From Desulfomicrobium escambiense DSM 10707 (lineage in GTDB: Bacteria; Desulfobacterota; Desulfovibrionia; Desulfovibrionales; Desulfomicrobiaceae): 64,000 nt of DNA. Made by a program: the position numbers and the translations under genes. Below, one piece after another: positions 42,541-52,088 of the stretch. The notes beneath the pieces were generated by a model, which saw only the letters and a program-made list of their open reading frames with translations, did no database searches and was not told where the DNA came from. The stretch lies in assembly GCF_000428825.1 (NCBI RefSeq), contig NZ_AUAR01000005.1, forward strand, positions 1-64,000, given 5' to 3'. Within the stretch, counting starts at the first letter, position 1, and each line of letters starts with the position of its first letter.

Positions 42541-43734
42541 TCAGGCCGTGGCCAAGACAGCTTCCAAGGCTGCGGCAAAGGCGTCCAGCTCTTCCTCGGT
42601 GATGACCAGCGGCGGGAGCAGGCGCAGGACGGTATCCTGGGTCAGGTTGAGGACGAAGCCCTTTTCCAGCAGCGCCTTCCAGACGTCCGCGCCGGGCGAG
42701 GTCAGTTCGATGCCGACCATCAGTCCGTGCACGCGCACGTCGGCAATGCGCTCCGGGAACTTCTCCCTGAGGGCCGCCAGCCTGCCGCGCAGGTGCTCGC
42801 CCAGGCGCGCCGCACGGCCGCAGAGGTCGTCGCGTTCGATGATCTCGATGACCTTCTTCGCCACGGCCGAAATGAGCGCGTTGCCGCCGAAGGTCGTGCC
42901 GTGGCTGCCGGGGGGGAAGCCCTTGGAGACCTCCTCGGTGCACATGACCGCGCCCATGGGCAGGCCGCCGGCCAGCCCCTTGGCCACGGTGACCACGTCG
43001 GGCCGCAGGCCCAGATGCTGGTGGGCCCAGAATTTCCCGGTACGGCCCACGCCCGTCTGGATCTCGTCGATCATGAGCAGCACGCCCCGCTCGGCGCACA
43101 GGGCGGCCAGCCCCCGGGCATAGTCCTCGGGCAGCGGCTTGACCCCGCCTTCGCCCTGGATCATCTCGATGAGCACGGCGGCCGTACGGTCGTTCATGGC
43201 GGCCTTCATGGCGTCGAGGTCGCCGAAGGGAACGGTCACGAACCCTTCGGGCAGGGGACCGAAGCCGGTCTTGATCTTGTCCTGGCCCGTGGCCGTGAGG
43301 GTGGCCAGGGTCCGGCCGTGGAAGGAGCCCGTGACGGTGATGATCTCGTAGCGCTCCTGGCCCCGTCCCTCGCGCATGTAGCGCCGGGCCAACTTGATGG
43401 CGCCCTCGTTGGCCTCGGCCCCGGAGTTGCAGAAGAAGACGCGGTCGAGGTGGCAGGTCCCGAGAAGCTTCTTGGCCAGTTCGACCTGTTCTTCCTGGTA
43501 GAAGAGGTTGGAGACGTGGATGAGCTTCTTGGCCTGCGCGCAGATGACCTCCACCAGTTCGGGGTGGGAGTGGCCCAGGTTGCAGACGGCTATGCCGGCC
43601 AGCAGGTCGGTGTAGACCTTGCCTTCAGGGGAGAAGAGCCTGGTGCCCTGTCCGCGGTTGACGGCCAGGGGGTAGCGTGCATAGGTCCGGCAGAGGGCCG
43701 CCGCGTCGCATTTCTGTATTTCTTCGGAATTCAT
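42541..43734 (-). CDS. argD: acetylornithine aminotransferase
   Basis: PLP-dependent class III aminotransferase of 397 residues in arginine (and possibly lysine) synthesis. CNSGAEANEGAIKLAR, the PLP aspartate region LLMIDEIQTGVGRTG, and the Schiff-base lysine in VTVAKGLAGGLPMGA are all present. N-terminal half: NRGQGTRLFSPEGKVYTDLL-type entry. It follows dut by 21 bases and ends in a terminator. Confidence 0.93.
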   Translation of the reverse strand: MNSEEIQKCDAAALCRTYARYPLAVNRGQGTRLFSPEGKVYTDLLAGIAVCNLGHSHPELVEVICAQAKKLIHVSNLFYQEEQVELAKKLLGTCHLDRVFFCNSGAEANEGAIKLARRYMREGRGQERYEIITVTGSFHGRTLATLTATGQDKIKTGFGPLPEGFVTVPFGDLDAMKAAMNDRTAAVLIEMIQGEGGVKPLPEDYARGLAALCAERGVLLMIDEIQTGVGRTGKFWAHQHLGLRPDVVTVAKGLAGGLPMGAVMCTEEVSKGFPPGSHGTTFGGNALISAVAKKVIEIIERDDLCGRAARLGEHLRGRLAALREKFPERIADVRVHGLMVGIELTSPGADVWKALLEKGFVLNLTQDTVLRLLPPLVITEEELDAFAAALEAVLATA

Positions 43735-43755
43735 GTCGCACTCCTGGTGATGATG

Positions 43756-44232
43756 TCAGAGGGAACCTGTGTGCCCGAATCCTCCGGCGCCGCGGGAGGT
43801 CTCCGTGAGGGACTGCTCGGCAACGATGAGGGCCCGGACGATGGGCTGGAACACGAGCTGGGCGATACGCTGGCCGCGGGTCACGGTGCGGGTCTGGTCC
43901 GAGGTGTTCAGCAGACTGACCAGAATCTCGCCGCGATAGTCGGGGTCGATGACGCCCACACCCTGGCTGACCACGAGCCCGTCCTTGGTGCCCAGCCCGC
44001 TGCGGGAATAGACAAAGCCGGCCACTCCCGGCATCGTGCATTCCACCGCGACGCCAGTGGGGAATCGGTGCCGTCCCCCAGGGGGGATACTGACCTCGGC
44101 TTCCTCCATGCAGGCCCGCAGATCGATACCCGCCGAGCCATCGGTGGCGTAGGCGAACTTCTCCGGCGGGCAGGTTTCCGACAGGAAACGGACTTTGACT
44201 TCAACCGTGACATTTCCGGGACAGGGATTCAT
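43756..44232 (-). CDS. dut: deoxyuridine 5'-triphosphate nucleotidohydrolase
   Basis: Hydrolyses dUTP to dUMP, keeping uracil out of DNA and feeding thymidylate synthesis. All five motifs of trimeric dUTPase are visible: DGSAGIDLRA, YSRSGLGTKDG, GVGVIDPDYRGEI, GQRIAQLVF and the C-terminal RGAGGFGHTGS. 158 residues. First gene of the dut-argD pair, divergent from glgP across a 75-base gap. Confidence 0.96.
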   Translation of the reverse strand: MNPCPGNVTVEVKVRFLSETCPPEKFAYATDGSAGIDLRACMEEAEVSIPPGGRHRFPTGVAVECTMPGVAGFVYSRSGLGTKDGLVVSQGVGVIDPDYRGEILVSLLNTSDQTRTVTRGQRIAQLVFQPIVRALIVAEQSLTETSRGAGGFGHTGSL

Positions 44233-44307
44233 TTCTTCTCCTCGACATGCTAGCTGTCAAGCCAGACGCATGCAGGATCGCGTCACTTTTTCCAAGACGG
44301 GGGATTT

Positions 44308-46896
44308 ATGCAACCATTGCATGTGTATACGGTCGTACCCAAGCTTCCGGAGAAGCTCCAGCCCCTCAAGCGGCTGGCCGCTAATCTCTATTTCTCCTGG
44401 CAGCACGAGATCGAGGAGCTTTTCGCCCAGATCGACAGGGACTTGTGGGAGAAGAGCGGGCACAACCCGGTCTGGTTTCTGAACCACCTGCCCCAGAGCA
44501 CGCTGGAGGAACTGGGGGAGGATGAATTCTTTCTGGATCGTCTGTCAACCATTGTGGCGGGGTTCGAGAAGTACGTGTCCCGGCGCGGGCCCATGACGGG
44601 CCTCGAAGCCCAGGAAGAGGGCCCGGTGGTGGCCTACTTCAGCGCCGAATACGGCCTGGCCCAATGCCTGCCCGTGTACTCCGGGGGGCTCGGCGTCCTG
44701 GCCGGGGACCATCTCAAGTCGGCCAGCGATCTGAACATTCCCCTGGTGGGCATCGGCCTGTGCTACCAGCGCGGCTTCTTCCGGCAGTACCTGACCCACG
44801 ACGGCTGGCAACAGGAGCGGTATCAGCCGAACGATTTCGAGCAGATGCCTCTCACCCCGGTTCTCGACACCGACGGATACCCCCTCAAGGTCCGCATCTA
44901 CATGCAGGGCAAACCCCTCTTTTTACGTATCTGGCGCGTGGATGTGGGGCGGGTGCCTCTTTATCTGATGGACACTAATCTCCCCGAGAATTCCCCGGAG
45001 CGCAGGGAGCTGACTTCCCAGCTGTATGGGGGTGACCTGGAGATGCGGCTCATGCAGGAGTACCTGTTGGGCATCGGTGGCATCAAGGCCCTGGGCGCCC
45101 TGGGCCTCTCGCCGCGGGTCATCCACATGAACGAGGGGCATTCGGCCTTCGCGGGCCTGGAACGCATCCGCGCCCTCATGGCCGACCGCAACCTGTCCTT
45201 CGAGGCGGCCCTGGAGGTCGTGGCGCAGAGTTCGGTCTTCACCACCCATACGCCGGTGCCCGCAGGCAACGACCGCTTTCCGCCCGAGCTCATGGCCGGG
45301 TACTTCCAGGAGTACGCCGCGGACCTCGGCCTGTCCTGGAAGGTCTTCCTGGCCCTGGGGCGCGAGGACACCCGCAACGACGCCGAGCATTTCTGCATGA
45401 CGGTGCTGGCCTTGCGCCTGTCGCGCTTCAACAACGGCGTCAGCCGCCTGCACGGCAAGGTCTCGCGCCGCATGTGGTCCAGGGTCTGGCCCCAGTACCC
45501 CGAGGAGGACGTGCCCATCGGTTCCGTGACCAACGGCATCCATTTCCCGACCTGGGTGGCTCCGGAGATGTCCGTGCTCTACGACCGCTTTCTGGGTCAG
45601 TCCTGGCGCGAGGACCCGGACTGCGAGCGCGTGGGCGAGAAGTTCGGGTCCATCCCCGACATCGAGCTGTGGCGGACCCACGAGCGCCTGCGCGAGCGGC
45701 TCGTCGACTTCGTGCGCCGGCGGCTCCAGCAGCAGATCGTGTCCCGTGGGGGCCGGAGCTGGGAGCTGGAGGTCGCGGACAACGTGCTCAATCCCGAGGC
45801 CCTGACCATCGGCTTCGCTCGCCGTTTCGCCTCGTACAAGCGGGCCTACCTGCTGCTCAAGGACGCCGAGCGCCTCAAGCGGCTCGTCGCGGACCCGGCC
45901 CGGCCCGTGCAGTTCGTCTTCGCGGGCAAGGCGCACCCGCGCGACAACGAGGGCAAGAAGATCATCCAGGACCTCGTCAGCCTTTGCCAGTCCAGAGAGT
46001 GCCGTCTGTCCATGGTCTTTCTCGAGGACTACGACATGCAGGTCGCGCGCTACCTGGTCCAGGGCTGCGACGTGTGGCTGAACAACCCGCGCCGTCCCCT
46101 GGAGGCCTGCGGGACCAGCGGCATGAAGGCCATGGCCAACGGCGTGCTGAACCTGAGCACCCTTGACGGGTGGTGGGACGAGGCCTGGGCGCCCGACAAC
46201 AGCCTGGGGTGGGCCATCGGAAACGCCGAGGAATACGATGACGTGGAGTACCAGGACTTCGTGGAGAGCCAGACCCTCTACAACATCCTCGAAAACGACG
46301 TCATTCCGCTCTTCTACGACCGGGCCCAGGGCTCCTTCCCGCGGCGTTGGGTGCAGAAGATGAAGCAGGCCCTGAAATCCCTCGGGCCGGTCTTCAACGG
46401 GCACCGCATGGTCGAGGAGTACACCAAGCGGGCCTATCTGCCGTCGAGCATCAGCTACGGCAAGCTCTCCGTCGACGCCTACCGTCCGGCCATGGATCTG
46501 GCCGAGTGGCGCATGAACCTGCTGACCCATTGGGGGAATCTCGACATCCGCAACGTGCAGTGCAACACCGCCCTGGAGATGTTCGTCGGCGAGAGCCTCG
46601 GCGTCAGCGCCGAGGTCAGGGTCGAAGGGCTGGCCATCGAGGACATCCGGGTCGAGATATACACCGGGCCCCTGGATCACACGGGAGGCTTCGCCAGCCG
46701 CTCGACCTTCCCCATGAGCCCCGAGGAGCGCACCGTGGACGGCTGGTACGTCTACCGCGGCAAGGCCATGCCCATGGCCACGGGCAAGTTCGGCTTCACC
46801 GTGCGCATCCTGCCCAACCACCATCTGCTGCGTGACGCCCACAGCCTGGGGCTCATATTCTGGGCCGACGAGCACGCGTCCCAGGGGCAGGGGTAG
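44308..46896 (+). CDS. glgP: alpha-glucan (glycogen) phosphorylase
   Basis: Releases glucose 1-phosphate from glycogen or maltodextrin. 862 residues of the compact GT35 type, with an N-terminal DUF3417 domain (about 1-115). Motifs are YFSAEYGLAQCLPVYSGGLG, HMNEGHSAF, and the PLP lysine in EACGTSGMKAMANGVLNLS. GGGGG is 7 bases before the ATG. It is the first gene of a plus-strand run; tlyA starts 3 bases after its stop. Confidence 0.94.
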   Translation: MQPLHVYTVVPKLPEKLQPLKRLAANLYFSWQHEIEELFAQIDRDLWEKSGHNPVWFLNHLPQSTLEELGEDEFFLDRLSTIVAGFEKYVSRRGPMTGLEAQEEGPVVAYFSAEYGLAQCLPVYSGGLGVLAGDHLKSASDLNIPLVGIGLCYQRGFFRQYLTHDGWQQERYQPNDFEQMPLTPVLDTDGYPLKVRIYMQGKPLFLRIWRVDVGRVPLYLMDTNLPENSPERRELTSQLYGGDLEMRLMQEYLLGIGGIKALGALGLSPRVIHMNEGHSAFAGLERIRALMADRNLSFEAALEVVAQSSVFTTHTPVPAGNDRFPPELMAGYFQEYAADLGLSWKVFLALGREDTRNDAEHFCMTVLALRLSRFNNGVSRLHGKVSRRMWSRVWPQYPEEDVPIGSVTNGIHFPTWVAPEMSVLYDRFLGQSWREDPDCERVGEKFGSIPDIELWRTHERLRERLVDFVRRRLQQQIVSRGGRSWELEVADNVLNPEALTIGFARRFASYKRAYLLLKDAERLKRLVADPARPVQFVFAGKAHPRDNEGKKIIQDLVSLCQSRECRLSMVFLEDYDMQVARYLVQGCDVWLNNPRRPLEACGTSGMKAMANGVLNLSTLDGWWDEAWAPDNSLGWAIGNAEEYDDVEYQDFVESQTLYNILENDVIPLFYDRAQGSFPRRWVQKMKQALKSLGPVFNGHRMVEEYTKRAYLPSSISYGKLSVDAYRPAMDLAEWRMNLLTHWGNLDIRNVQCNTALEMFVGESLGVSAEVRVEGLAIEDIRVEIYTGPLDHTGGFASRSTFPMSPEERTVDGWYVYRGKAMPMATGKFGFTVRILPNHHLLRDAHSLGLIFWADEHASQGQG

Positions 46897-46899
46897 TCC

Positions 46900-47646
46900 G
46901 TGGCCAAAGCCATGGAACGGGCCGACGTGGTCCTGGCCGAACAGGGCCTGGCCGAGAGTCGCGAGAAGGCCAAGCGGCTGATCATGGCCGGTCAGGTCCA
47001 GCTGGTCCTGGGCGGGTCCAGGACCCTCGTGGCCAAGCCGGGGCAGCAGATATCGCGGACGGCGGTTCTGGAGCTCAAGGAGTCCGAGCGCTTCGTGTCC
47101 CGCGGCGGATACAAGCTGCTCACGGCCCTGGAGCGTTTCGGCCTGGACGTGACGGGCATGACCGCCCTGGACGCCGGGGCCTCCACGGGCGGGTTCACGG
47201 ACTGCCTGCTGCAGTTCGGGGCCGCGCGGGTCTACGCCGTGGACGTGGGGCACGGGCAGTTGCACTGGAAGCTGACGCAGGACCCGCGCGTGATCAACAT
47301 GGAGCGGGTCAACCTGCGTCACGCCGCGCCGGACCTGCTGCCCGAGCAGGTGGATCTGGTCGTGGCCGACTGCTCGTTCATCTCCCTGCGTCTCATCCTG
47401 CCGCCGTGCCTGCAGTTCCTCAAGGCCGACGGGCAGGTTCTGGCCCTGGTCAAGCCGCAGTTCGAGCTGGGGCCCGAGCACGCCGTCAAGGGTGTGGTCC
47501 GGTCCGAGGAAATGCAGCTCGCGGCCGTGGCCCAGGTTCAGGATTTCGCCCGCGACGAGTTGGGGCTCGTGCCTCTGGGCGTCGTCCCGGCCGGCATCAA
47601 GGGCCCCAAGGGGAACCAGGAATACCTGCTCCACCTCAGGCGCTGA
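46900..47646 (+). CDS. tlyA: TlyA family rRNA methyltransferase
   Basis: 248 residues: an N-terminal S4 RNA-binding domain (RADVVLAEQGLAESREKAKR) and an FtsJ-like Rossmann methyltransferase with ALDAGASTGGFTDCLLQ. TlyA enzymes make 2'-O-methylcytidine in 16S and/or 23S rRNA. The start is GTG at 46900 with AGGGG upstream; an ATG 12 bases later is possible. Immediately after glgP, probably co-transcribed. Confidence 0.93.
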   Translation: MAKAMERADVVLAEQGLAESREKAKRLIMAGQVQLVLGGSRTLVAKPGQQISRTAVLELKESERFVSRGGYKLLTALERFGLDVTGMTALDAGASTGGFTDCLLQFGAARVYAVDVGHGQLHWKLTQDPRVINMERVNLRHAAPDLLPEQVDLVVADCSFISLRLILPPCLQFLKADGQVLALVKPQFELGPEHAVKGVVRSEEMQLAAVAQVQDFARDELGLVPLGVVPAGIKGPKGNQEYLLHLRR

Positions 47647-47719
47647 CCGCGGCTTTGCCAACGGGGGCGCTTCCGGGTAGAAGCGCTCCAGCCTGCTCAA
47701 CTTCAACCCACATTCGCCC

Positions 47720-48325
<606 letters not shown>

Positions 48326-48351
48326 CCGGGGCCCGGCCCCCTGGAGACCAT

Positions 48352-49416
48352 ATGGCGGGAAACACTTTCGGCACCGTGTTCCGGTTGACGACCTTCGGAG
48401 AATCACACGGACCGGCCCTGGGCGGCGTCGTCGACGGCTGCCCGGCGGGCGTGGCCATCGACGAGGCGGCCATCCAGGCCGAGCTCGACAGGCGCAGGCC
48501 CGGGCAGGGCGGCATCGCCGTCACGGCGCGCTCCGAGCCTGACCGCATCCGGCTACTGTCGGGCGTGTTCGAGGGACGGACCACGGGCACGTCCATCGGT
48601 TTCATGGTCGAGAACACGGACCAGCGCTCCCGCGACTACGGCGAGATCAAGGACGTCTTCCGGCCCGGGCACGGCGACATGAGCTACACGGCCAAGTACG
48701 GCCTGCGCGACTACCGCGGCGGCGGGCGGTCCTCGGGCCGCGAGACCGTGTCCCGCGTGGCCGGCGGGGTCGTGGCCGGGGCCTTCCTGGAGACGCTGGG
48801 CATCTGCGTCATGGCCGGGACCGTCGAGCTCGGCGGCATCGCCGCGGGCTCCGTCGATCTGGCCGGGGCCGTTGATCGTCCGTTCTTCGCTGCCGACGGC
48901 GGCGTCGTGGCGGCCTGGGAGGAGCGCGTGCGCGAAGTGGCCGGTCAGGGCGACACCCTGGGTGGCATCGTCGAGATCCGGGCCACGGGCGTGCAGGCCG
49001 GGCTGGGTGAGCCGGTTTTCGACAAGCTCGACGCGCGGCTGGCCGCGGCCCTGATGAGCGTCGGCGCGGTCAAGGGCGTGGAGATCGGTGCGGGCTTCGC
49101 GGCCGCGCGCATGCTCGGCAGCCAGAACAACGACGCCATGAGCGCCTCGGGCTTTTCCTCCAACAACGCCGGCGGCATCCTGGCCGGCATCTCCAGCGGG
49201 CAGGAAATAGTGGTCCGCGCCGCCGTCAAGCCCATCCCGTCCATTGCCCAGGAGCAGCGCACCGTTGACCGCTTCGGGGCCGAGCGGACCATCCGCGTCG
49301 GCGGCCGCCACGACATCTGCGCCATCCCGCGCGTGGTCCCGGTTCTGGCCGCTATGGTCCGGCTGGTGCTGGCCGACATGGTCCTGCTGCAGCGGCGCAT
49401 GGGTCAGGGCGGATGA
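48352..49416 (+). CDS. aroC: chorismate synthase
   Basis: Last step of the shikimate route (EPSP to chorismate, needs reduced FMN). 354 residues. GNTFGTVFRLTTFGESHG, GRSSGRETVSRVAGG and GGRHDICAIPRVVPV are the three standard signatures. GGAG precedes the ATG at 48352; the longer frame back to 47944 runs over trmH and is a shadow. Confidence 0.97.
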   Translation: MAGNTFGTVFRLTTFGESHGPALGGVVDGCPAGVAIDEAAIQAELDRRRPGQGGIAVTARSEPDRIRLLSGVFEGRTTGTSIGFMVENTDQRSRDYGEIKDVFRPGHGDMSYTAKYGLRDYRGGGRSSGRETVSRVAGGVVAGAFLETLGICVMAGTVELGGIAAGSVDLAGAVDRPFFAADGGVVAAWEERVREVAGQGDTLGGIVEIRATGVQAGLGEPVFDKLDARLAAALMSVGAVKGVEIGAGFAAARMLGSQNNDAMSASGFSSNNAGGILAGISSGQEIVVRAAVKPIPSIAQEQRTVDRFGAERTIRVGGRHDICAIPRVVPVLAAMVRLVLADMVLLQRRMGQGG

Positions 49417-50201
49417 GCGTGCCCGTGGGTTTCGTGCTGAAGAAGGCCCTGGGGCTCGCCTTCATGCCGCTCACGGTCTGCCTGCTGCTGTTCGCCCTGG
49501 GCTTGGCCTACATCCTCCTGCGCCGCTCCCGGGAAGCCCTGGCCCCCTTCGTCATCGGCTCCGTCCTGCTCTACGCCCTGTGCCTCAATTCCGTCTCCGG
49601 CTTCCTGATCCGCCCGTTGGAGCGGGCCTATCCCGCCCTGGACCTGACCGCCCCCTCAGTCGCCGGGAAGGACGTCAAATGGGTGGTCGTCCTGGGGGCC
49701 GGGCATTGGACGGACAAGTCGCTGCCGCCGGGAGCAATGCTCGAAGAGGACGCCCTGTATCGCCTGACGGAAGGGCTGCGCGTGGCGCGCCGCTTTCCCG
49801 GATCCATTCTCGTTCTTTCGGGCGGAAAGTACCGCGACGAACAGACCAGCGCCCAGGTCATGGCCGCGGCAGCCGCGGGACTGGGCTTCGACCCGGCGCG
49901 CATCGTCCTCGCGGACCAGTCCCTGGACACCCATGACGAGGCGCAGAGCGTGAAGGGCCTGGTCGGGGAGGACGTCTTCGTCCTGGTGACCACGGCCTCG
50001 CACATGCTGCGCGCGGTCAAGCTCTTCGAGAACGCGGGCCTCTCGCCCATCCCGGCCCCTGCCTACTGGCGCGAAAAGGGCGAACCCGAGTATTTCCTGC
50101 CCTACCCCTCCAACATCCAGACGTGCCACATGGCCGTGCACGAGTACCTGGGCCTGGCCTGGGCCTTCGTGCGCGGGCAGGTGTCCCTGGGCGCGCCGTG
50201 A
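49413..50201 (+). CDS. YdcF/ElyC-type membrane protein (DUF218)
   Basis: 262 residues: two N-terminal membrane spans (about 10-35 and 42-65) and a DUF218 domain with VVLGAGHWTDKS, LSGGKYRD and LVTTASHMLRAV. ElyC relatives affect cell-envelope (peptidoglycan/ECA) synthesis at low temperature; the biochemical role is not settled. The ATG overlaps the aroC stop by 4 bases. Confidence 0.88.
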   Translation: MSVPVGFVLKKALGLAFMPLTVCLLLFALGLAYILLRRSREALAPFVIGSVLLYALCLNSVSGFLIRPLERAYPALDLTAPSVAGKDVKWVVVLGAGHWTDKSLPPGAMLEEDALYRLTEGLRVARRFPGSILVLSGGKYRDEQTSAQVMAAAAAGLGFDPARIVLADQSLDTHDEAQSVKGLVGEDVFVLVTTASHMLRAVKLFENAGLSPIPAPAYWREKGEPEYFLPYPSNIQTCHMAVHEYLGLAWAFVRGQVSLGAP

Positions 50202-51082
50202 TCGACATCCTGCCCACCCTGACCCTGTGCACCTGCAGGGACAACCCGGACAAGGCGCTGCTTCGGGCCTGGTCCCTGGTCCTCTCCAGCCGCCGCTTCC
50301 TGAACCGCGCCGAAGGGGGGGGGCTCCTCGTGGCGCCTGCCGTGGCCCATCTGGCCGTGAAGGAGATTATGGCCTACGAGGGCGAGAACAGGCCGCGGGT
50401 GCTGCCTGCGCCCCTGCCCGACAATTCCTGGGTATCGCTCCTGGTGGTGGGGCTCTTCGTGGTCGTGACGGTCTGGCTCGACAGCCAGGGGCTGGGCCGC
50501 AGCATGGCCTGGCACATGGCCGGACGGGCCGACGCCCGGCTGATCCTCGGCGGGGAGTGGTGGCGGTGCGTCACGGCCCTTTTCCTGCACGCCGACGCCG
50601 GGCATCTGCTGGCCAACGCCGCGGCCCTGGCCGTGCTTGCCTCCATGCTTGGCCGGCGCATCGGTTCGGGGCTGACATGGGCCCTTTTCCTCCTTTCGGG
50701 GAGCCTCGGAAACGCCGTGAACGCCTGGGCCCAGGCCCCGGATCATCTGAGCGTGGGCGCGTCCACGGGCGTCTTCGGCCTCATCGGCGTCCTGGCGGGA
50801 GGCGCGGGCAGGGCGCAGCGGCAGTCGCGCGCCCAGGTCCTGCTGCTGGCCCTGGGCTTCGGGTTCGGTTTTCTGGCCATGCTCGGCGCGGGCGAGGAGA
50901 GGGTGGACCTCGGGGCGCACCTCTTCGGCCTCCTGTGCGGTCTGCCCTTCGGGCTGCTGGTCGGAAACTGGCGGGGGGCCCATGGCTGGAAGGTCTGGCT
51001 GAACGCCATGGCCGGCGCGGCTGGCGCCGTGCTGACGTTCTGGGCCTGGGCGACGGCCCTGGCGGGTCCGGGCTGGTTCTGA
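50198..51082 (+). CDS. rhomboid family intramembrane serine protease
   Basis: 294 residues with a soluble N-terminal part (about 1-78) and six or more membrane spans. Catalytic S189 (SVGASTGVFG) and H241 (DLGAHLFG) are present, with the H131-x4-H136-x3-N140 oxyanion-hole motif. The start is GTG at 50198, which overlaps the preceding stop (GTGA). The upstream frame to 50123 runs inside the ydcF-like gene. Confidence 0.9.
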   Translation: MIDILPTLTLCTCRDNPDKALLRAWSLVLSSRRFLNRAEGGGLLVAPAVAHLAVKEIMAYEGENRPRVLPAPLPDNSWVSLLVVGLFVVVTVWLDSQGLGRSMAWHMAGRADARLILGGEWWRCVTALFLHADAGHLLANAAALAVLASMLGRRIGSGLTWALFLLSGSLGNAVNAWAQAPDHLSVGASTGVFGLIGVLAGGAGRAQRQSRAQVLLLALGFGFGFLAMLGAGEERVDLGAHLFGLLCGLPFGLLVGNWRGAHGWKVWLNAMAGAAGAVLTFWAWATALAGPGWF

Positions 51083-51089
51083 AAACGGC

Positions 51090-51110
51090 GCGGGGGGACG
51101 GGCCCCCCGC
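51090..51110. terminator. hairpin between converging genes
   Basis: GCGGGGGG/CCCCCCGC stem (8 bp) with an ACGGG loop lies between the rhomboid stop and the convergent CoA-binding gene. No T-run follows on either strand. Confidence 0.4.
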
Positions 51111-51124
51111 AGGTCATGGGCGGG

Positions 51125-51490
51125 TCAGAATTGGCCGGTCCTGAGCAGGACCAGGGTGCAGGCGTGCTGCCAGGGGATGCCGGCCGAGTCCAGGGCCTGT
51201 TCCAGGGCCGGGGACTCCGTGCCCGGGTTGAGGATGACGCGTCCCGGCTTCAGGGCCAGGATGGCGTCCTGCAGCTGGGCGCTGCGCTCGGGGCCGACGT
51301 AGAGAGTCAGGGTGTCGACGGGGCCTTGGATGCTTCCCAGGTCCGGGGACACGGGCAGGTCTTCGATGACCGCCCGGCCAGGCGTGACCGGCACAACGTC
51401 GTGGCCGTACTCCTTCAGCATGCGCACGGCCTGGTTGGAATAGCGCTCGGGCTTGTGGCTGGCCCCGAGCACGGCGACTCGCTCGGCCAT
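51125..51490 (-). CDS. CoA-binding domain protein
   Basis: 121-residue Rossmann-like protein (VAVLGASHKPERYSNQA, then GHDVVPVTPGRAVIEDLP and ILNPGTESP) of the YccU/CoA-binding-2 type. The fold is clear; the reaction, if any, is not. It starts 2 bases after the grpE stop, so it is the last gene of the rfbB-grpE transcript. Confidence 0.85.
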   Translation of the reverse strand: MAERVAVLGASHKPERYSNQAVRMLKEYGHDVVPVTPGRAVIEDLPVSPDLGSIQGPVDTLTLYVGPERSAQLQDAILALKPGRVILNPGTESPALEQALDSAGIPWQHACTLVLLRTGQF

Positions 51491-51492
51491 GG

Positions 51493-52038
51493 CTACGCCC
51501 CCGCCTTGCGGCTGACCATGACCTTGGCCGGCCGCAGCAGCCTGTCTTTCAGCATGTAGCCTTTCTGCAGCATCTGGCAGACCGTGTTCTCGTCCAGGTC
51601 GTCGCGTTCCACCTGGCTCATGGCCTCGTGCACGGCGGGGTCGAAGGGCACGTCCACGGCGGCGATCTGCACCAGGCCGTGGCGCTTCATGGTGTCGAGG
51701 AAGATGTTCATGGTCATCTCCACGCCCGTGACCAGGTCCTTGCAGGCCTCGGCCTGCCGGCCGTGAGCCAGGGCCAGGTCCAGGTTGTCCATGACCGGGA
51801 TGATCTCCTCCAGGATGGCCGACGTGGCGAACCTGAAATACTCTTCTTTCTCGCGTGTCAGGCGCTTCTTGAAATTCTCGCCGTCGGCCAGAACGCGCAG
51901 GTTCTCCTTCTTCAACTCTTCGATATCAGCCAGAGCCTGGGCGTATTTCTCTTCCAGGGTCGGTTCCTGGATTTCTTCGACGGGCGTTTCGGCCTGGACT
52001 TCTTCGGGGCCGAGGCCTTCGCTTTCCTTTTTGGACAT
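51493..52038 (-). CDS. grpE: nucleotide exchange factor GrpE
   Basis: Exchanges ADP on DnaK. 181 residues: acidic N-terminal tail, a long dimeric helix (EELKKENLRVLADGENFKKR), and the beta-wing motif PFDPAVHEAMSQ. CAGGAG precedes the ATG at 52038; the frame open to 52110 is not needed. It follows hrcA by 50 bases. Unusually, dnaK does not follow. Confidence 0.95.
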   Translation of the reverse strand: MSKKESEGLGPEEVQAETPVEEIQEPTLEEKYAQALADIEELKKENLRVLADGENFKKRLTREKEEYFRFATSAILEEIIPVMDNLDLALAHGRQAEACKDLVTGVEMTMNIFLDTMKRHGLVQIAAVDVPFDPAVHEAMSQVERDDLDENTVCQMLQKGYMLKDRLLRPAKVMVSRKAGA

Positions 52039-52088
52039 GAAAAACTCCTGATCCTTGAAATATTTGAGTAGTCGTTTCACGAAGCTCC

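Noticed and set aside
52039-52088. Possible CIRCE element between hrcA and grpE
   Set aside because: Only a ribosome-binding site is present; no TTAGCACTC or its complement.
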